Source: SMWN01 sp965261165
GTDB lineage: Bacteria; Pseudomonadota; Gammaproteobacteria; Eutrophobiales; Eutrophobiaceae
Reading direction: 5' to 3'
NCBI GenBank assembly: GCA_965261165.1
Contig: OZ253445.1
Location: 1,550,001 to 1,614,000 of the forward strand
DNA: 64,000 nt
Within the stretch, counting starts at the first letter, position 1, and each line of letters opens with the position of its first letter. The translations under genes were made by a program, and so were the position numbers. This document shows positions 17,548 to 27,290 of the stretch, in pieces. Below the pieces are notes generated by a model. That model had not been told where the DNA came from. It worked only from the letters and a program-made list of their open reading frames with translations, and made no database searches.

Positions 17548-18681
17548 ATGGCAGAAATAAAAATACTACTTCAAGGTCTAAGCAAAGATGATGACCACGA
17601 TACCGCAGTAAATGAGTTGCTTAAGATTCCTAATATTGACAGTTATTTGTTTAGTCTAGCCTTTGCTCGAAGTGGTGGCGTTGAAAGGATAAGTGGAAAC
17701 TTACGCGGGGTTGCCAACAAAACACAAGTATTTATTGGAATAAGAAATGGCATTACCTCCATCCAAAGCATTTTCTCTCTATTTAAGTTGGGAATAAAAC
17801 CATATGCGGTAGATACCGCAGCAAATAATAAAATTTTTCATCCAAAGATTTATGCGGCCTATAATAATGAACTCGCACATATTATTTTAGGTAGTGCAAA
17901 TCTTACGTTTGGCGGACTTAACAGAAATATTGAGGCTAGCTCCTATATTAGACTAAATAGACAATCACAAACTGATGAAGAATATTTGATTAAACTTGTG
18001 GATGTAATTACAGATATGCCTACGGCATATCCAGATCACGTCTTTCAAATAACCACGCCAAGACAAGCTGTTATTTTACTAAAAGAAGGTCGATTAGAAG
18101 ATGAACGAGTAACTCGACTTCGATCAACCAGCAAAGGAAAACCCGAGAAAGAAAGAGATAAACTCACCCCAATACCAACGCACACAAAAACAGCACCAAA
18201 ACCGCACAAGGGGATTAAAAAAAGAAAATCTATAAAAGTTAAAAATACAGCTGTTTTAGTATGGAAAAGTAAAGCATTAACCGAAAGAAGCTTAAATATT
18301 CCAAGGGGTACTAATACAAATATAACTGGAGATTCCAATTTAGGGTTAGGTGCTATGGTAGATATAGATTTTCAGCACTATTTCCGAGATGTTGTGTTTT
18401 CTTCTTTGCACTGGGGTATTGATCCAACATCCAAAAGCCCTCACCTTGAACGAGCAAGCATTAATGTTGAATTAATAATAAAGAATATTTCTTATGGGGT
18501 TTTTGATTTGGAAGTGACGCATGACCCCCGAACAAATACATCAAGTTATGCACAACGTAATGTGATGACAAAAATAAAATGGGGTGACGCAAGGTCTCTC
18601 ATTGCCAAAAGAGACCTTTTAGATAGAGCATTGAAATTATATAAAAAAGATGGAACTAATTTTGTGATTGTTATTGATTAG
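17548..18681 (+). CDS. PLD-family (NgoFVII-like) type II restriction endonuclease
   Basis: A 377-residue protein with one phospholipase D nuclease signature: H98-x-K100 in FHPKIY, then GSAN at 115-118 and E129. The C-terminal half contains LTERSLNIPRGTNTN and HYFRDVVF, the pattern of the NgoFVII restriction-enzyme family. PLD endonucleases need no metal and work as dimers. The gene converges on an N6-adenine methyltransferase with an 11-base overlap of the two 3' ends, the pairing expected of a restriction-modification system. Recognition site unknown. An attC-like site precedes it. Confidence 0.82.
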   Translation: MAEIKILLQGLSKDDDHDTAVNELLKIPNIDSYLFSLAFARSGGVERISGNLRGVANKTQVFIGIRNGITSIQSIFSLFKLGIKPYAVDTAANNKIFHPKIYAAYNNELAHIILGSANLTFGGLNRNIEASSYIRLNRQSQTDEEYLIKLVDVITDMPTAYPDHVFQITTPRQAVILLKEGRLEDERVTRLRSTSKGKPEKERDKLTPIPTHTKTAPKPHKGIKKRKSIKVKNTAVLVWKSKALTERSLNIPRGTNTNITGDSNLGLGAMVDIDFQHYFRDVVFSSLHWGIDPTSKSPHLERASINVELIIKNISYGVFDLEVTHDPRTNTSSYAQRNVMTKIKWGDARSLIAKRDLLDRALKLYKKDGTNFVIVID

Positions 18682-20305
18682 TTTTACTGCTTGTTCGCTG
18701 GCGCCTATTTCGTAACCTGTTCCATGAATTTTGCATACATATTATTTCATTATTAGATAAACCCAAATCAGCTAGTACCTTGCTATCTTGGTGAGCAAGT
18801 ACGTCAGTGGCTGACCCCGTTCGTATCATTTTATCAAGACTTTTTATTGCCACTCTTGTTTTTCTTGGAACAGGTATGTAAAGGCGTTCAATTTCAGAGG
18901 GTACAAGCTCAAGGACACCACCACCGTAATGTCTCCCCTCCAATTCTGAGCTTAATGCTGTAAAAGAATTTATGAAGCAATATACAAGTTTTTTTGCATT
19001 AACATTGTGGGTGGTTATGCGATAAGCTGTATCTGTTGTATATGCCTCAATCTCATTATAAATTAATCGCGGCATATTATGTGCGCGTTTTAATAATCCT
19101 ATTGACGTTGAATATACCGATGGTACTTTAAACCAAGGTTTTCTTATTCGGCATTTGTATCGTGTGTGCAGATCGTCTTCTTCTCCCATGTATATATATT
19201 CGAGAACATGCTCAGGAAGTTTAGAAATATCACTTACATCAAACCAAAGGAAATTAGAAGGCAGTCCCAGTTCTGAATTTTCCTGATGTTTCCTTTCATC
19301 ATACAAGATACCTGGACAGTGCTGGCTTCTACCAAACATAGGATGCGACCATTTTTCCAAGTTATGCTTTTGAACGGTATCATCATCTACCAGAAAAAAC
19401 TTGTTTGCTCCTGTTACTAAACCAACATCAACTTTTGCAACATCTGTAAAACGGTGAACTTCTGATTTAGAAGCAATACCATCAAAAATATCAAGTTCTT
19501 TTTTTGTTAATAGTGCTTTCGTCCATTTTCCTTCTACAGTTTTTCCATTGATGAAATTTGTTTTATCAAAATACACACTTGGGCTTTGTTCTAAAAATGA
19601 TTTCCCTACAGTTTGTATTATTCCTAAACCAGTAGTGTGCTCATTTATATTTTGTTTTTTTTCTGCAAGAAATAAAACTGCACCTTGCAGTGTGCCTTTA
19701 AACCATATTTCTTCAGGGTCAATTACGATAATTCGTTTGCATTGTTGTCCAACGTAATAACGAAGTGACTGCGCATGTAATACGTGCAGAATTTCTGAAG
19801 GAATAACCATTGCCAACCGCCCACCTGGCTTTAGCATGGATAAAGATGCAATTATAAATGGCACCCATGTATTAGTATGTTTTGTAAAAGGTAGATTATG
19901 TTTTTTAAATATTCTTTCAGAGAAACTCTGATCTTCTTTTGATAGATATTGGTAACGAATAAATGGAGGGTTCCCTACCACAGCATCAAAACGCATATTT
20001 TCATTATTTAAGTACCATTCAAGAAAATCAGCACATGTAATATCTACCGTGGGTTTTGTATGCGAACTTATTCTCCCAGATGCCTTTTTTGCTTCTATCG
20101 GATCAAGTTCAATTGCTGTTATTTTTGTATTATTTGGTACTAATGGGACTAATACTTTAAGAAAAATTCCATCACCACAACCAGGTTCGAGAATATTTTT
20201 AGGACTTGTTTCTGACACCCATTCTGAGAGATAGTGCGCCAAATCCATAGGTGTGTAATACCCACCTCGTAATTTTTGCGAGGTTTCATTTTTTTTGAAA
20301 TTCAT
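18671..20305 (-). CDS. N6-adenine DNA methyltransferase (cognate of the PLD endonuclease)
   Basis: A 544-residue gamma-class adenine methyltransferase. RGGYYTP (about 13-19) is motif X, LEPGCGDG (39-46) binds S-adenosylmethionine (motif I) and NPPF (112-115) is catalytic motif IV. The C-terminal half is likely the target-recognition region. It should protect host DNA from the convergent PLD endonuclease. Its ATG overlaps the stop of the small upstream gene as ATGA, so expression is coupled to that gene. Confidence 0.9.
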   Translation of the reverse strand: MNFKKNETSQKLRGGYYTPMDLAHYLSEWVSETSPKNILEPGCGDGIFLKVLVPLVPNNTKITAIELDPIEAKKASGRISSHTKPTVDITCADFLEWYLNNENMRFDAVVGNPPFIRYQYLSKEDQSFSERIFKKHNLPFTKHTNTWVPFIIASLSMLKPGGRLAMVIPSEILHVLHAQSLRYYVGQQCKRIIVIDPEEIWFKGTLQGAVLFLAEKKQNINEHTTGLGIIQTVGKSFLEQSPSVYFDKTNFINGKTVEGKWTKALLTKKELDIFDGIASKSEVHRFTDVAKVDVGLVTGANKFFLVDDDTVQKHNLEKWSHPMFGRSQHCPGILYDERKHQENSELGLPSNFLWFDVSDISKLPEHVLEYIYMGEEDDLHTRYKCRIRKPWFKVPSVYSTSIGLLKRAHNMPRLIYNEIEAYTTDTAYRITTHNVNAKKLVYCFINSFTALSSELEGRHYGGGVLELVPSEIERLYIPVPRKTRVAIKSLDKMIRTGSATDVLAHQDSKVLADLGLSNNEIICMQNSWNRLRNRRQRTSSKTNQ

Positions 20306-20514
20306 TTGTCACCGCCACCTTCACTCGTTTCTTTTGGTTGCTTACCCGAAGCATCAAAAAGAGAAGGTTGTTTATCGCCGCAGATAAGTCCTTCAGCCTC
20401 CATGACAAACCATTCCTTCATTGTTTCCTGTCTATTTTCTAATGAAGCATAGATCTGTCGTTTTAGTTCAGGATCAATTTCTAAAACAACCCTGCCTGAT
20501 TTTCCACGTGCCAT
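20302..20514 (-). CDS. Small protein, possible ribbon-helix-helix regulator of the R-M module
   Basis: About 70 residues starting MARGKSGRVVLEIDPELKRQ. A beta strand followed by helices with basic and polar residues resembles ribbon-helix-helix DNA-binding proteins, but the match is by eye only. An ATG two codons earlier (20520) is possible; AGGTG is better spaced for the ATG at 20514. It is joined to the methyltransferase gene by an ATGA overlap, a position typical of controller or accessory genes in R-M systems. The tail is rich in K, E, S and G and likely disordered. Confidence 0.6.
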   Translation of the reverse strand: MARGKSGRVVLEIDPELKRQIYASLENRQETMKEWFVMEAEGLICGDKQPSLFDASGKQPKETSEGGGDK

Positions 20515-20608
20515 TTGCATACACCTAAATCTAAGTTTATTATGTTATGTAACATATATAATATAACACCGGTGAAGGCAAAGTCAAGTTCATATGCTAA
20601 TTCAAAAA

Positions 20609-20616
20609 GGCATAAC
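20609..20616. other. attC-like half site (GCATAAC) cut by an IS
   Basis: GCATAAC followed by aaaacc lies about 95 bases beyond the small R-M gene. It is the exact inverse complement of the GTTATGC core at 17519-17525, as expected for the R'' end of the attC that closes a cassette. The rest is missing because the IS256 remnant begins about 14 bases later. Seven bases alone are weak; the value lies in position and pairing. Confidence 0.35.
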
Positions 20617-20629
20617 AAAACCACATATA

Positions 20630-21460
20630 GAGTTATTGTCAAAAGTGGTGTTTTCAGCATCTGAATCAAACGGCGACCGGGTCAACGTCTTTCACCTCGA
20701 TTCCATCGCTAAATTCTATTCCTGTAATCACCTTCGCGAGGCAGTCAAACCCGCACCGCCAGCAACGCTGCTGACGGGTCTGGGGATACACTTCCTCCAA
20801 TGCCGCCCAGAATCCCATGGCACCGTAGCCTATCGCCAGTTTGGGGATGCTCATGCCCCAGGACTTCAGCTTCAACAACACCTCGCGCCAGCTCTGGGTC
20901 GACTCCCGCACGCCGTCTTCAATGGCCAGAAAGTGCTTCTCTCCGCGCTCATTCACACCAATTAATGACCAGAGCGCACAGCTTGGCCTGCTCGGACCTC
21001 AGTCCGCTGTACACACCATCGGCCCAGATAGTGGCCCATTGGTCTTGCTCAGCAGTTCTTCTGTCCAACTCTGGTACTCCTGCGCCCAAGTCTGCTTTAA
21101 GCGCGATACGGTACTCGCCGATAGACCCTTTGCATTAGGCCCAACCAGAACCTCCAGGGATTGGGTTTTGCGCACATACGGCGGCACCAGTGCCGACTGG
21201 AAGGTCACTGGTGCGACGATCAGCGTACTGCTCAAGCTGCACATACAGCTCGGCCTCGACCGCCTGGTGGATCAGTTTCTGTGCGCCGGCTTGTAACCGT
21301 TTATTCAATGAATCTGTACTCGCTTCTCGACCTTCAAATTCAATAATGTTATTCTTGCTCATGGTGGCGCGTCCTATGGGTTGCTTGATTGTGGTAACTT
21401 CCAATCAACCAGATACACCGCTTTTTTCAACCGCCTAAACACCAGACTCGGTGATAACTC
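20630..21460 (-). mobile_element. IS256-family element, internally deleted (copy A)
   Basis: The ends are agagttattgtcaaa and, inverted, gataactct. The minus strand encodes a broken IS256/mutator transposase: the N-terminal part MSKNNIIEFEGREASTDSLN with LQAGAQKLIHQAVEAELYVQ, a middle part NERGEKHFLAIEDGVRES with WREVLLKLKSWGM, and the C-terminal end GFDCLAKVITGIEFSDGIEV. Large parts between these are missing, leaving about 830 bp of a normal 1.3 kb. Confidence 0.8.
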
Positions 21461-21614
21461 TAAGCTACTCCATGCAAACCAAAGACAAACATAAAACCTG
21501 TGGAAAAGTTTATGCCGACAGTGCCTGTTCCAATCAAAACAACGACAAAAATTAGGCAAGAAAAAACGCCTGTCAAAAACTTGAACATTGCTTATTAGCG
21601 GAAAGTGCTAACTG

Positions 21615-23996
21615 ATGGACTCTAAAAAAGACCTCTCCGAAAGGGATATTTGCACTAAATTTATTCAACCTGCATTAGAAAAAGCAGGCTGGGATACGCT
21701 TACCCAAATTAGAGAAGAAGTATCTTTTACGGAGGGTCGTATTTATGTTAGAGGCAACTTAACCAGCCGTGGCAAGAAAAAAAGAGCGGATTATATCCTC
21801 TATTACAAACCCAATATCCCCATCGCCCTTATAGAAGTTAAAAACAACAAACTCTCCGTTAATGCAGGCATACAACAAGGTTTACATTACGCTAAAATAC
21901 TGGATATTCCATCTGTTTACAGCAGCAACGGCGATGGCTTTTATGAACATGACCGTACTTGCACTGCTGGTCATATTGAAAAAGAACTCTCACTGGATGA
22001 ATTTCCATCGCCAGAAGTATTATGGCAACGTTATAAAAAATACAAAAACATAGAAACGCAAGAACAAGCGCGTATTTCATCACAAGATTATTTCTTTGAT
22101 GGCACAGACAGGAAACCGCGCTATTACCAACAAATAGCCATCAATCGCACAGTTGAAGCCATTGCCAGGGGACAAGGGCGTATATTGCTCACCATGGCAA
22201 CAGGTACAGGGAAAACTTATGCCGCATTTCAGATTATTCACCGTTTATGGAAAAGCAACACTAAAAAGCGAATTCTATTTTTAGCTGATCGAAATGCCTT
22301 GATTGACCAAACAAAACGCGGGGATTTCCGTCATTTTAAGGACAAAATGACCGTCATTAGAAAAAAGCAGATTGACAAATCTTATGAGATTTATCTGGCA
22401 CTCTATCAAGGCTTAACCAATTACGATGAAGACAACGATGCGTATCGACAATTCAGCCCTGATTTTTTTGATTTAATCCTTATTGACGAGTGTCATCGTG
22501 GCAGTGCCGCCGAGGACAGCGCGTGGCGCGAAATTCTCAGCTACTTTGGCAAGGCAAGCCATATTGGTTTAACCGCCACTCCCAAAGAAACAACTAACAT
22601 ATCCAGCAGTGAATACTTTGGTAATCCTCTCTATACCTATTCGCTCAAACAGGGCATACAAGATGGCTTTCTCGCACCTTATAAGGTGTTGCGGGTGGGA
22701 TTGAATATTGATTTAGAAGGCTGGCGACCCGAGCAGGGTAAAACCGATAAACAAGGCGCGCCGATAGATGACCGCATTTACAACCGCAAAGATTTTGATA
22801 AAAACCTGGTGATTGACGAAAGAACAGAAACCGTTGCCAGAAAAGTAACTGAATTTCTAAAAAAGACCAATCGCTTTGATAAAACCATTATATTCTGTGT
22901 CGATATTGACCACGCCCAGTGCATGAGAGCCGCCATTGCCAATGAAAACAGCGATCTAATGGCAATCAACAATAAATTCGTCATGCAAATTACCGGTGAT
23001 AATGAAGAAGGCAAGATGGAGCTGGATAACTTCATCAACCCCGAAGAAAAACACCCCGTCATTGCCACCACTTCAAAACTAATGACCACTGGCATTGATA
23101 CACAAACCTGCAAGCTCATTGTACTGGATAGCAATATCGGCTCCATGACCGAGTTCAAACAAATCATCGGTCGTGGCACGCGCATCAATGAAGAGTTTGG
23201 CAAAACCTTCTTTACCATTATGGATTTTCGTGGTGTTACCGACCTGTTTAGCGACTCCGATTTTGACGGCGATCCCGTTAGAATAAAAGTAATCGGTGAA
23301 GACGATGAGATTGAATCGCCTGAAGAAGAAATAAAAAGCAATGAGCCTGTCTTTGACGAAGACGGTGAAGCAATTACTTTTGAGACTGAACCACCGTCAA
23401 TTATTGACGGTGGCGATATTATTGCCGAACACAGCGCAAAATATTATGTGAATGGCGTCAATGTCGCCGTTCTCAATGAGCGCGTCCAATACATGGATGG
23501 CAATGGTAAACTCATCACTAGCAGCCTAAAAGATTACACTCGCAACAGAGTCCGCGAACAATATCGTTCACTCGATGACTTTATCAATAAATGGAATAGT
23601 GCCGATAAAAAACACGCCATTATTAAAGAGCTAACAGAACAAGGTATCGTACTTGAGAATCTAAAAGAAGAGATTGGCAAAGAAATGGATATATTTGACC
23701 TCATCTGCCACACCGCCTTTGACCAGCCGCCACTCACCCGATCTGAACGGGTCAAGAACGTCAAAAAAAGGAATTACTTTACAAAATACGGCAAACAAGC
23801 TCGCAAAGTATTAGAATCCCTGTTGGATAAATACGCTGATGAAGGCATCGAAAATATCGAAGACATGAAAATACTGCAAGTCAAGCCACTGGATCGGTTT
23901 GGCTCACCAGTTGAGATTATAGAATTATTTGGCGGCAAGAAGCAGTATTTGCAAGCATTGAATGAATTAGAATATGAGATTTATCGGGCGGCTTAA
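21615..23996 (+). CDS. hsdR: Type I restriction enzyme, restriction (R) subunit
   Basis: A 793-residue HsdR of the EcoEI-like size class. The N-terminal region has a PD-(D/E)xK-type nuclease core (RADYILYY, then ALIEVKNNK). Next come helicase motifs: Walker A MATGTGKT (about 194-201), DECHRGS (about 291), GLTATP, and TTGIDTQTCKLIV with QIIGRGTRINE. The protein translocates DNA and cuts at a distance as part of an R2M2S complex. It heads the locus; hsdM lies 3.6 kb downstream because other genes intervene. An IS256 remnant ends 155 bases upstream. Confidence 0.95.
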   Translation: MDSKKDLSERDICTKFIQPALEKAGWDTLTQIREEVSFTEGRIYVRGNLTSRGKKKRADYILYYKPNIPIALIEVKNNKLSVNAGIQQGLHYAKILDIPSVYSSNGDGFYEHDRTCTAGHIEKELSLDEFPSPEVLWQRYKKYKNIETQEQARISSQDYFFDGTDRKPRYYQQIAINRTVEAIARGQGRILLTMATGTGKTYAAFQIIHRLWKSNTKKRILFLADRNALIDQTKRGDFRHFKDKMTVIRKKQIDKSYEIYLALYQGLTNYDEDNDAYRQFSPDFFDLILIDECHRGSAAEDSAWREILSYFGKASHIGLTATPKETTNISSSEYFGNPLYTYSLKQGIQDGFLAPYKVLRVGLNIDLEGWRPEQGKTDKQGAPIDDRIYNRKDFDKNLVIDERTETVARKVTEFLKKTNRFDKTIIFCVDIDHAQCMRAAIANENSDLMAINNKFVMQITGDNEEGKMELDNFINPEEKHPVIATTSKLMTTGIDTQTCKLIVLDSNIGSMTEFKQIIGRGTRINEEFGKTFFTIMDFRGVTDLFSDSDFDGDPVRIKVIGEDDEIESPEEEIKSNEPVFDEDGEAITFETEPPSIIDGGDIIAEHSAKYYVNGVNVAVLNERVQYMDGNGKLITSSLKDYTRNRVREQYRSLDDFINKWNSADKKHAIIKELTEQGIVLENLKEEIGKEMDIFDLICHTAFDQPPLTRSERVKNVKKRNYFTKYGKQARKVLESLLDKYADEGIENIEDMKILQVKPLDRFGSPVEIIELFGGKKQYLQALNELEYEIYRAA

Positions 23997-23999
23997 AAA

Positions 24000-25103
24000 A
24001 TGATAGAAATAGAAATAGAAACAGAAAAACCTCTTAATGATGATGATGAGGAGAGAATTACTAGTCCATTTTCCACTAAAGATATTAAAATAACCCATGC
24101 GACCATACTATTACCATCACTAATTAACAGGTTAAAGCATAAAGAGATAGTCACACCTGACTTTCAAAGGAATAGTGATTTATGGACATCCAAAGTCATG
24201 AGTAGATTAATAGAGTCGATCTTACTAAAACTGCCATTGCCAATTTTTTATTTTGATGTCAGCGACCCTTGCAAATGGCAAGTTGTGGATGGCTTACAAA
24301 GATTATCAACTATTAGACGTTTTTTTGTCGACAAAGATCTTAAATTAAAAAATCTACAATTCTTATCTGAATTAAATGGCAAAAATTATGATGATTTGGA
24401 GCGGGGTTTTCAAAGAACAATTGATGAAACAGAATTTATTACATATCAAATAGAAGCTCAAACACCTAAGGAGGTTCGATACTCAATTTTTAATCGCATT
24501 AACACTGGAGGAACCCCTCTAAATGCACAAGAAATTAGACAAGCCCTCAACCAAGGTGATGGATTACAGTTTTTAAAAGACATTAGTCAAGACAATTATT
24601 TTAAAAATATTGTCGGTGTTAATTCTAAAAGAATGTTAGACAGAGAGTTATTACTCCGTTTTTTTGCTTTTCAATTAATCGACTACCAGAAATATAATTC
24701 GATGAGAGAATTTTTAGATGATGCTATGGAAGAATTGTCAAATTTAAGTCTAGAAAAATTAGAAATGCTAAAAAACAAATTCCTAAATACCTTAAGTTTT
24801 TCTGAAAAGGTGTTGGGAACTGGTCATAGGTTTAGTCGCTCTATTATTTCTAACACTGACGGAACAAAACGACTTAATCAGTCTTTATTTGACGTGATAA
24901 CAGTTTGTTTTAGTGAAATTGAAAATAAAGATATATTCTTAGAAAATAAAGAAATATTTATGTCTAAATTCAGAGAGTTATTACAAGATGAAAAAGGTGA
25001 CTTTTTAAACTCAATTACATTGGGAACCAGTTCGAAAAGTGCTATAGAGTCTAGGTTTAGAATAGTTAGAACACTAATCAAAGAGGTGTTAAATGAATAT
25101 TGA
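24000..25103 (+). CDS. DUF262-domain (GmrS/ParB-like) protein
   Basis: A 367-residue protein with a DUF262 N-terminal domain: PDFQRNSDLWTSKVMSRLIE followed by VVDGLQRLSTI, where DGLQR (97-101) stands in place of the usual DGQQR. DUF262 is a ParB/Srx-like nucleotide-hydrolysing fold found in the GmrSD type IV restriction system and other defence genes. The HNH partner domain (DUF1524) is not visible in the C-terminal half. The start lies 3 bases after hsdR, and its end overlaps the ATPase gene by 11 bases. It is more AT-rich than hsdR and hsdM. Confidence 0.85.
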   Translation: MIEIEIETEKPLNDDDEERITSPFSTKDIKITHATILLPSLINRLKHKEIVTPDFQRNSDLWTSKVMSRLIESILLKLPLPIFYFDVSDPCKWQVVDGLQRLSTIRRFFVDKDLKLKNLQFLSELNGKNYDDLERGFQRTIDETEFITYQIEAQTPKEVRYSIFNRINTGGTPLNAQEIRQALNQGDGLQFLKDISQDNYFKNIVGVNSKRMLDRELLLRFFAFQLIDYQKYNSMREFLDDAMEELSNLSLEKLEMLKNKFLNTLSFSEKVLGTGHRFSRSIISNTDGTKRLNQSLFDVITVCFSEIENKDIFLENKEIFMSKFRELLQDEKGDFLNSITLGTSSKSAIESRFRIVRTLIKEVLNEY

Positions 25104-26259
25104 TAAAGCACACATAAAGAATTTTAAATGTTTAAAAGATACCTGTATTTCTTTAGGAAATTTGACCCTAATAACAGGAATTAATAGTAGTGGTAAATCT
25201 TCATTCATTCAATCATTATTGTTATTGAAACAAAATACTGAGAGCATTCAAAAATTTATTGTATTTAACTCTTTTTTAAATGATAAAAAGGATGAAGAGG
25301 TACCGGTTCATTTAAATGATCTTTTAAAAAATATACCACCATTTATTTTAGATGGTCAATATATTACTCTGGGTGAAGGGAAAAGCCTTTTATATCAAGA
25401 AGCATTTAACGAAAACATTAGCCTTAATTTGCGTTATTCAAATGGTCAATTTGTAACCGTTTGTTTTGATACCGATGCTAGGTTTAGTGTAGAACACAAT
25501 GATGCCTCAAATAAGTTCACATTAAATATACTCAATAACTTTTATTACATTCGTACAGATAGAGCTATTCCAAGTATTACTTATCCTTTATCAGAGTTGC
25601 ACGTTAGGAGTGGACATGTTGGGCTGAATGGTGAATATGCAGCACACTATTTATCCCTTAATAGGCATCAAAAATTAAGCATAGGCAAACTTAAGCATCC
25701 AAATAGCACTACTGAACAATTGCTAGAAAATGTATCAAAATGGTTAGGAGAAATTAGTAGCGGGATTGATATATCAGTAACAGTCCATGAACAACTTCAA
25801 ATAGCCTCCTTGACCTACCAATACGTATATGGAGGGGAAACAACAGGACAATACACACCATTAAATGTTGGCTTTGGTATCACCTATGTTTTACCTGTTA
25901 TTGTCGCTCTTCTAAAATCTAAACCAGGTGATTTACTTATCATAGAAAATCCTGAATCTCATTTGCATCCAGCAGGGCAGTCTAAAATTGCAGAGCTTTG
26001 TGCCATTGCCGCTCATAACGGCGTACAAATTATTATAGAATCGCATAGTGATCATTTGTTAAATGGTTTGCGAGTTGCTACTAAAGATAAAATTATCAAG
26101 CCAGAAGAAAGTAAGATTTATTATTTTAGAAAAGTAGATGACCGTTTAGATACCGTTGCTGATGCCATTAATATTGATAAGGATGGCAATTTAGACGACT
26201 ATCCAAAAGGTTTTTTCGATGAATGGGATAATAATATAGATAAATTATTAGGTTTGTAA
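25093..26259 (+). CDS. AAA ATPase, DUF3696 / OLD-like type
   Basis: A 388-residue ABC/SMC-class ATPase. Walker A reads GINSSGKSS (29-37). Near residues 284-297 is IIENPESHLHPAGQ, the Walker B/signature region typical of DUF3696 and OLD-like ATPases, followed by IIIESHSDHLLNGLR. No nuclease (TOPRIM) domain follows. Such ATPases act in defence systems with a separate effector. Its start overlaps the DUF262 gene and the next gene begins 2 bases after its stop, so the three form one coupled unit. Confidence 0.88.
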   Translation: MNIDKAHIKNFKCLKDTCISLGNLTLITGINSSGKSSFIQSLLLLKQNTESIQKFIVFNSFLNDKKDEEVPVHLNDLLKNIPPFILDGQYITLGEGKSLLYQEAFNENISLNLRYSNGQFVTVCFDTDARFSVEHNDASNKFTLNILNNFYYIRTDRAIPSITYPLSELHVRSGHVGLNGEYAAHYLSLNRHQKLSIGKLKHPNSTTEQLLENVSKWLGEISSGIDISVTVHEQLQIASLTYQYVYGGETTGQYTPLNVGFGITYVLPVIVALLKSKPGDLLIIENPESHLHPAGQSKIAELCAIAAHNGVQIIIESHSDHLLNGLRVATKDKIIKPEESKIYYFRKVDDRLDTVADAINIDKDGNLDDYPKGFFDEWDNNIDKLLGL

Positions 26260-26261
26260 TA

Positions 26262-27092
26262 ATGGAGATAATGATTAATGAGTTATCTTTATCCGGACAA
26301 TTTCAAAATAAAGATGAATTTTTAGACAATTTAGAAGCATTACTTCCTAGTATAAAATTGATAGAAAGATTGGGCTTTAGTATTCTAAAAAATTATTTAT
26401 TTTTTGATTCTGAAATCACATCAAACGAGAAATTAAATGATATTACTCATTTAAAAGACAATAGAGTTAGAAGTTTAAAGTCTCTTTTATTAAGGCTTTC
26501 AAACAATCCACCTTATTGGAATGATTCTAAAAAACATAGTTGCGAGAACGATACGTACTCATATAATTCAAAAAATATTTGCGATACGTCATTAGCAGAA
26601 GCAAGTCAAAGAGATAAAAAAATCTTATCTTTTAAGCATAACGATTACCAAAATAAAAACCTAACTATCCAAAAAAATAATATCAATATTGACATATTTA
26701 ACATTAACAACAACAAAATATTTTTAGACAAGCTTTATGAAAATGGAGATATTTTGCCACTGGTTTTTTGTTTGTTTAATTTTAAAGACAGTAATATTTG
26801 TTTTGAAAAACTTGATGAAAGATATGGTTTTGATAAATTAGATGAAAATCAAATCAATGAATTTATGAATGCCTTCAATAGATTTTCATTACTGAGTTGG
26901 GATGATATTTCTAATTCTGATGGACTTCAATACAAGCCTTATTCTGGGAATTGGTTTGGGCGTAATTACCAAGATAAGAATATACATAAATTTAGAATCA
27001 CACAAAGATATAGGTGTTTCGGTTACAGGGAAAAAGATACTTTCCATGTTTTAAGATTTGAAATAGATCACACTATTAGTGATAAAGGGTAG
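26262..27092 (+). CDS. Unrecognised 276-residue protein, third gene of the DUF262-ATPase unit
   Basis: I do not recognise this family. The protein is rich in N, K, D, I and L, with no signal peptide or membrane segment. The N-terminal third looks helical (LDNLEALLPSIKLIERLGF) and the middle is low-complexity and Asn/Lys-rich. The C-terminal 60 residues are ordered-looking and basic, with WFGRNYQDKNIHKFRITQRY then RCFGYREKDTFHVLRFEIDH. That last stretch resembles the beta-hairpin end of RelE-type RNases, by eye only. Tight spacing to the ATPase suggests it is that protein's partner, perhaps the effector. Confidence 0.6.
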   Translation: MEIMINELSLSGQFQNKDEFLDNLEALLPSIKLIERLGFSILKNYLFFDSEITSNEKLNDITHLKDNRVRSLKSLLLRLSNNPPYWNDSKKHSCENDTYSYNSKNICDTSLAEASQRDKKILSFKHNDYQNKNLTIQKNNINIDIFNINNNKIFLDKLYENGDILPLVFCLFNFKDSNICFEKLDERYGFDKLDENQINEFMNAFNRFSLLSWDDISNSDGLQYKPYSGNWFGRNYQDKNIHKFRITQRYRCFGYREKDTFHVLRFEIDHTISDKG

Positions 27093-27101
27093 TTAATAAA
27101 A

Positions 27102-27290
27102 ATGACCGTAGAAGAAAAAATTTTATCAATGGAAATGCTTTGGCAAGATTTATGTAGTCATAGTAATTTCGAATCGCCTGATTGTCATGAGTTTATTCTA
27201 ACGTCAAGACAAGAGAAAAGAACATCAGGCAATCAACAACCAATGGATTGGTCAGATGCAAAACGACAAATATTAAATGCGATTAAATGA
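27102..27290 (+). CDS. Addiction-module component (antitoxin), TIGR02574-like
   Basis: A 62-residue acidic protein starting MTVEEKILSMEMLWQDLCSH and ending DWSDAKRQILNAIK. This is the pattern of the 'putative addiction module component' antitoxins that pair with RelE/ParE toxins. Its stop overlaps the start of the broken toxin gene as ATGA. With the toxin inactive, this antitoxin has no visible local partner. Confidence 0.75.
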   Translation: MTVEEKILSMEMLWQDLCSHSNFESPDCHEFILTSRQEKRTSGNQQPMDWSDAKRQILNAIK

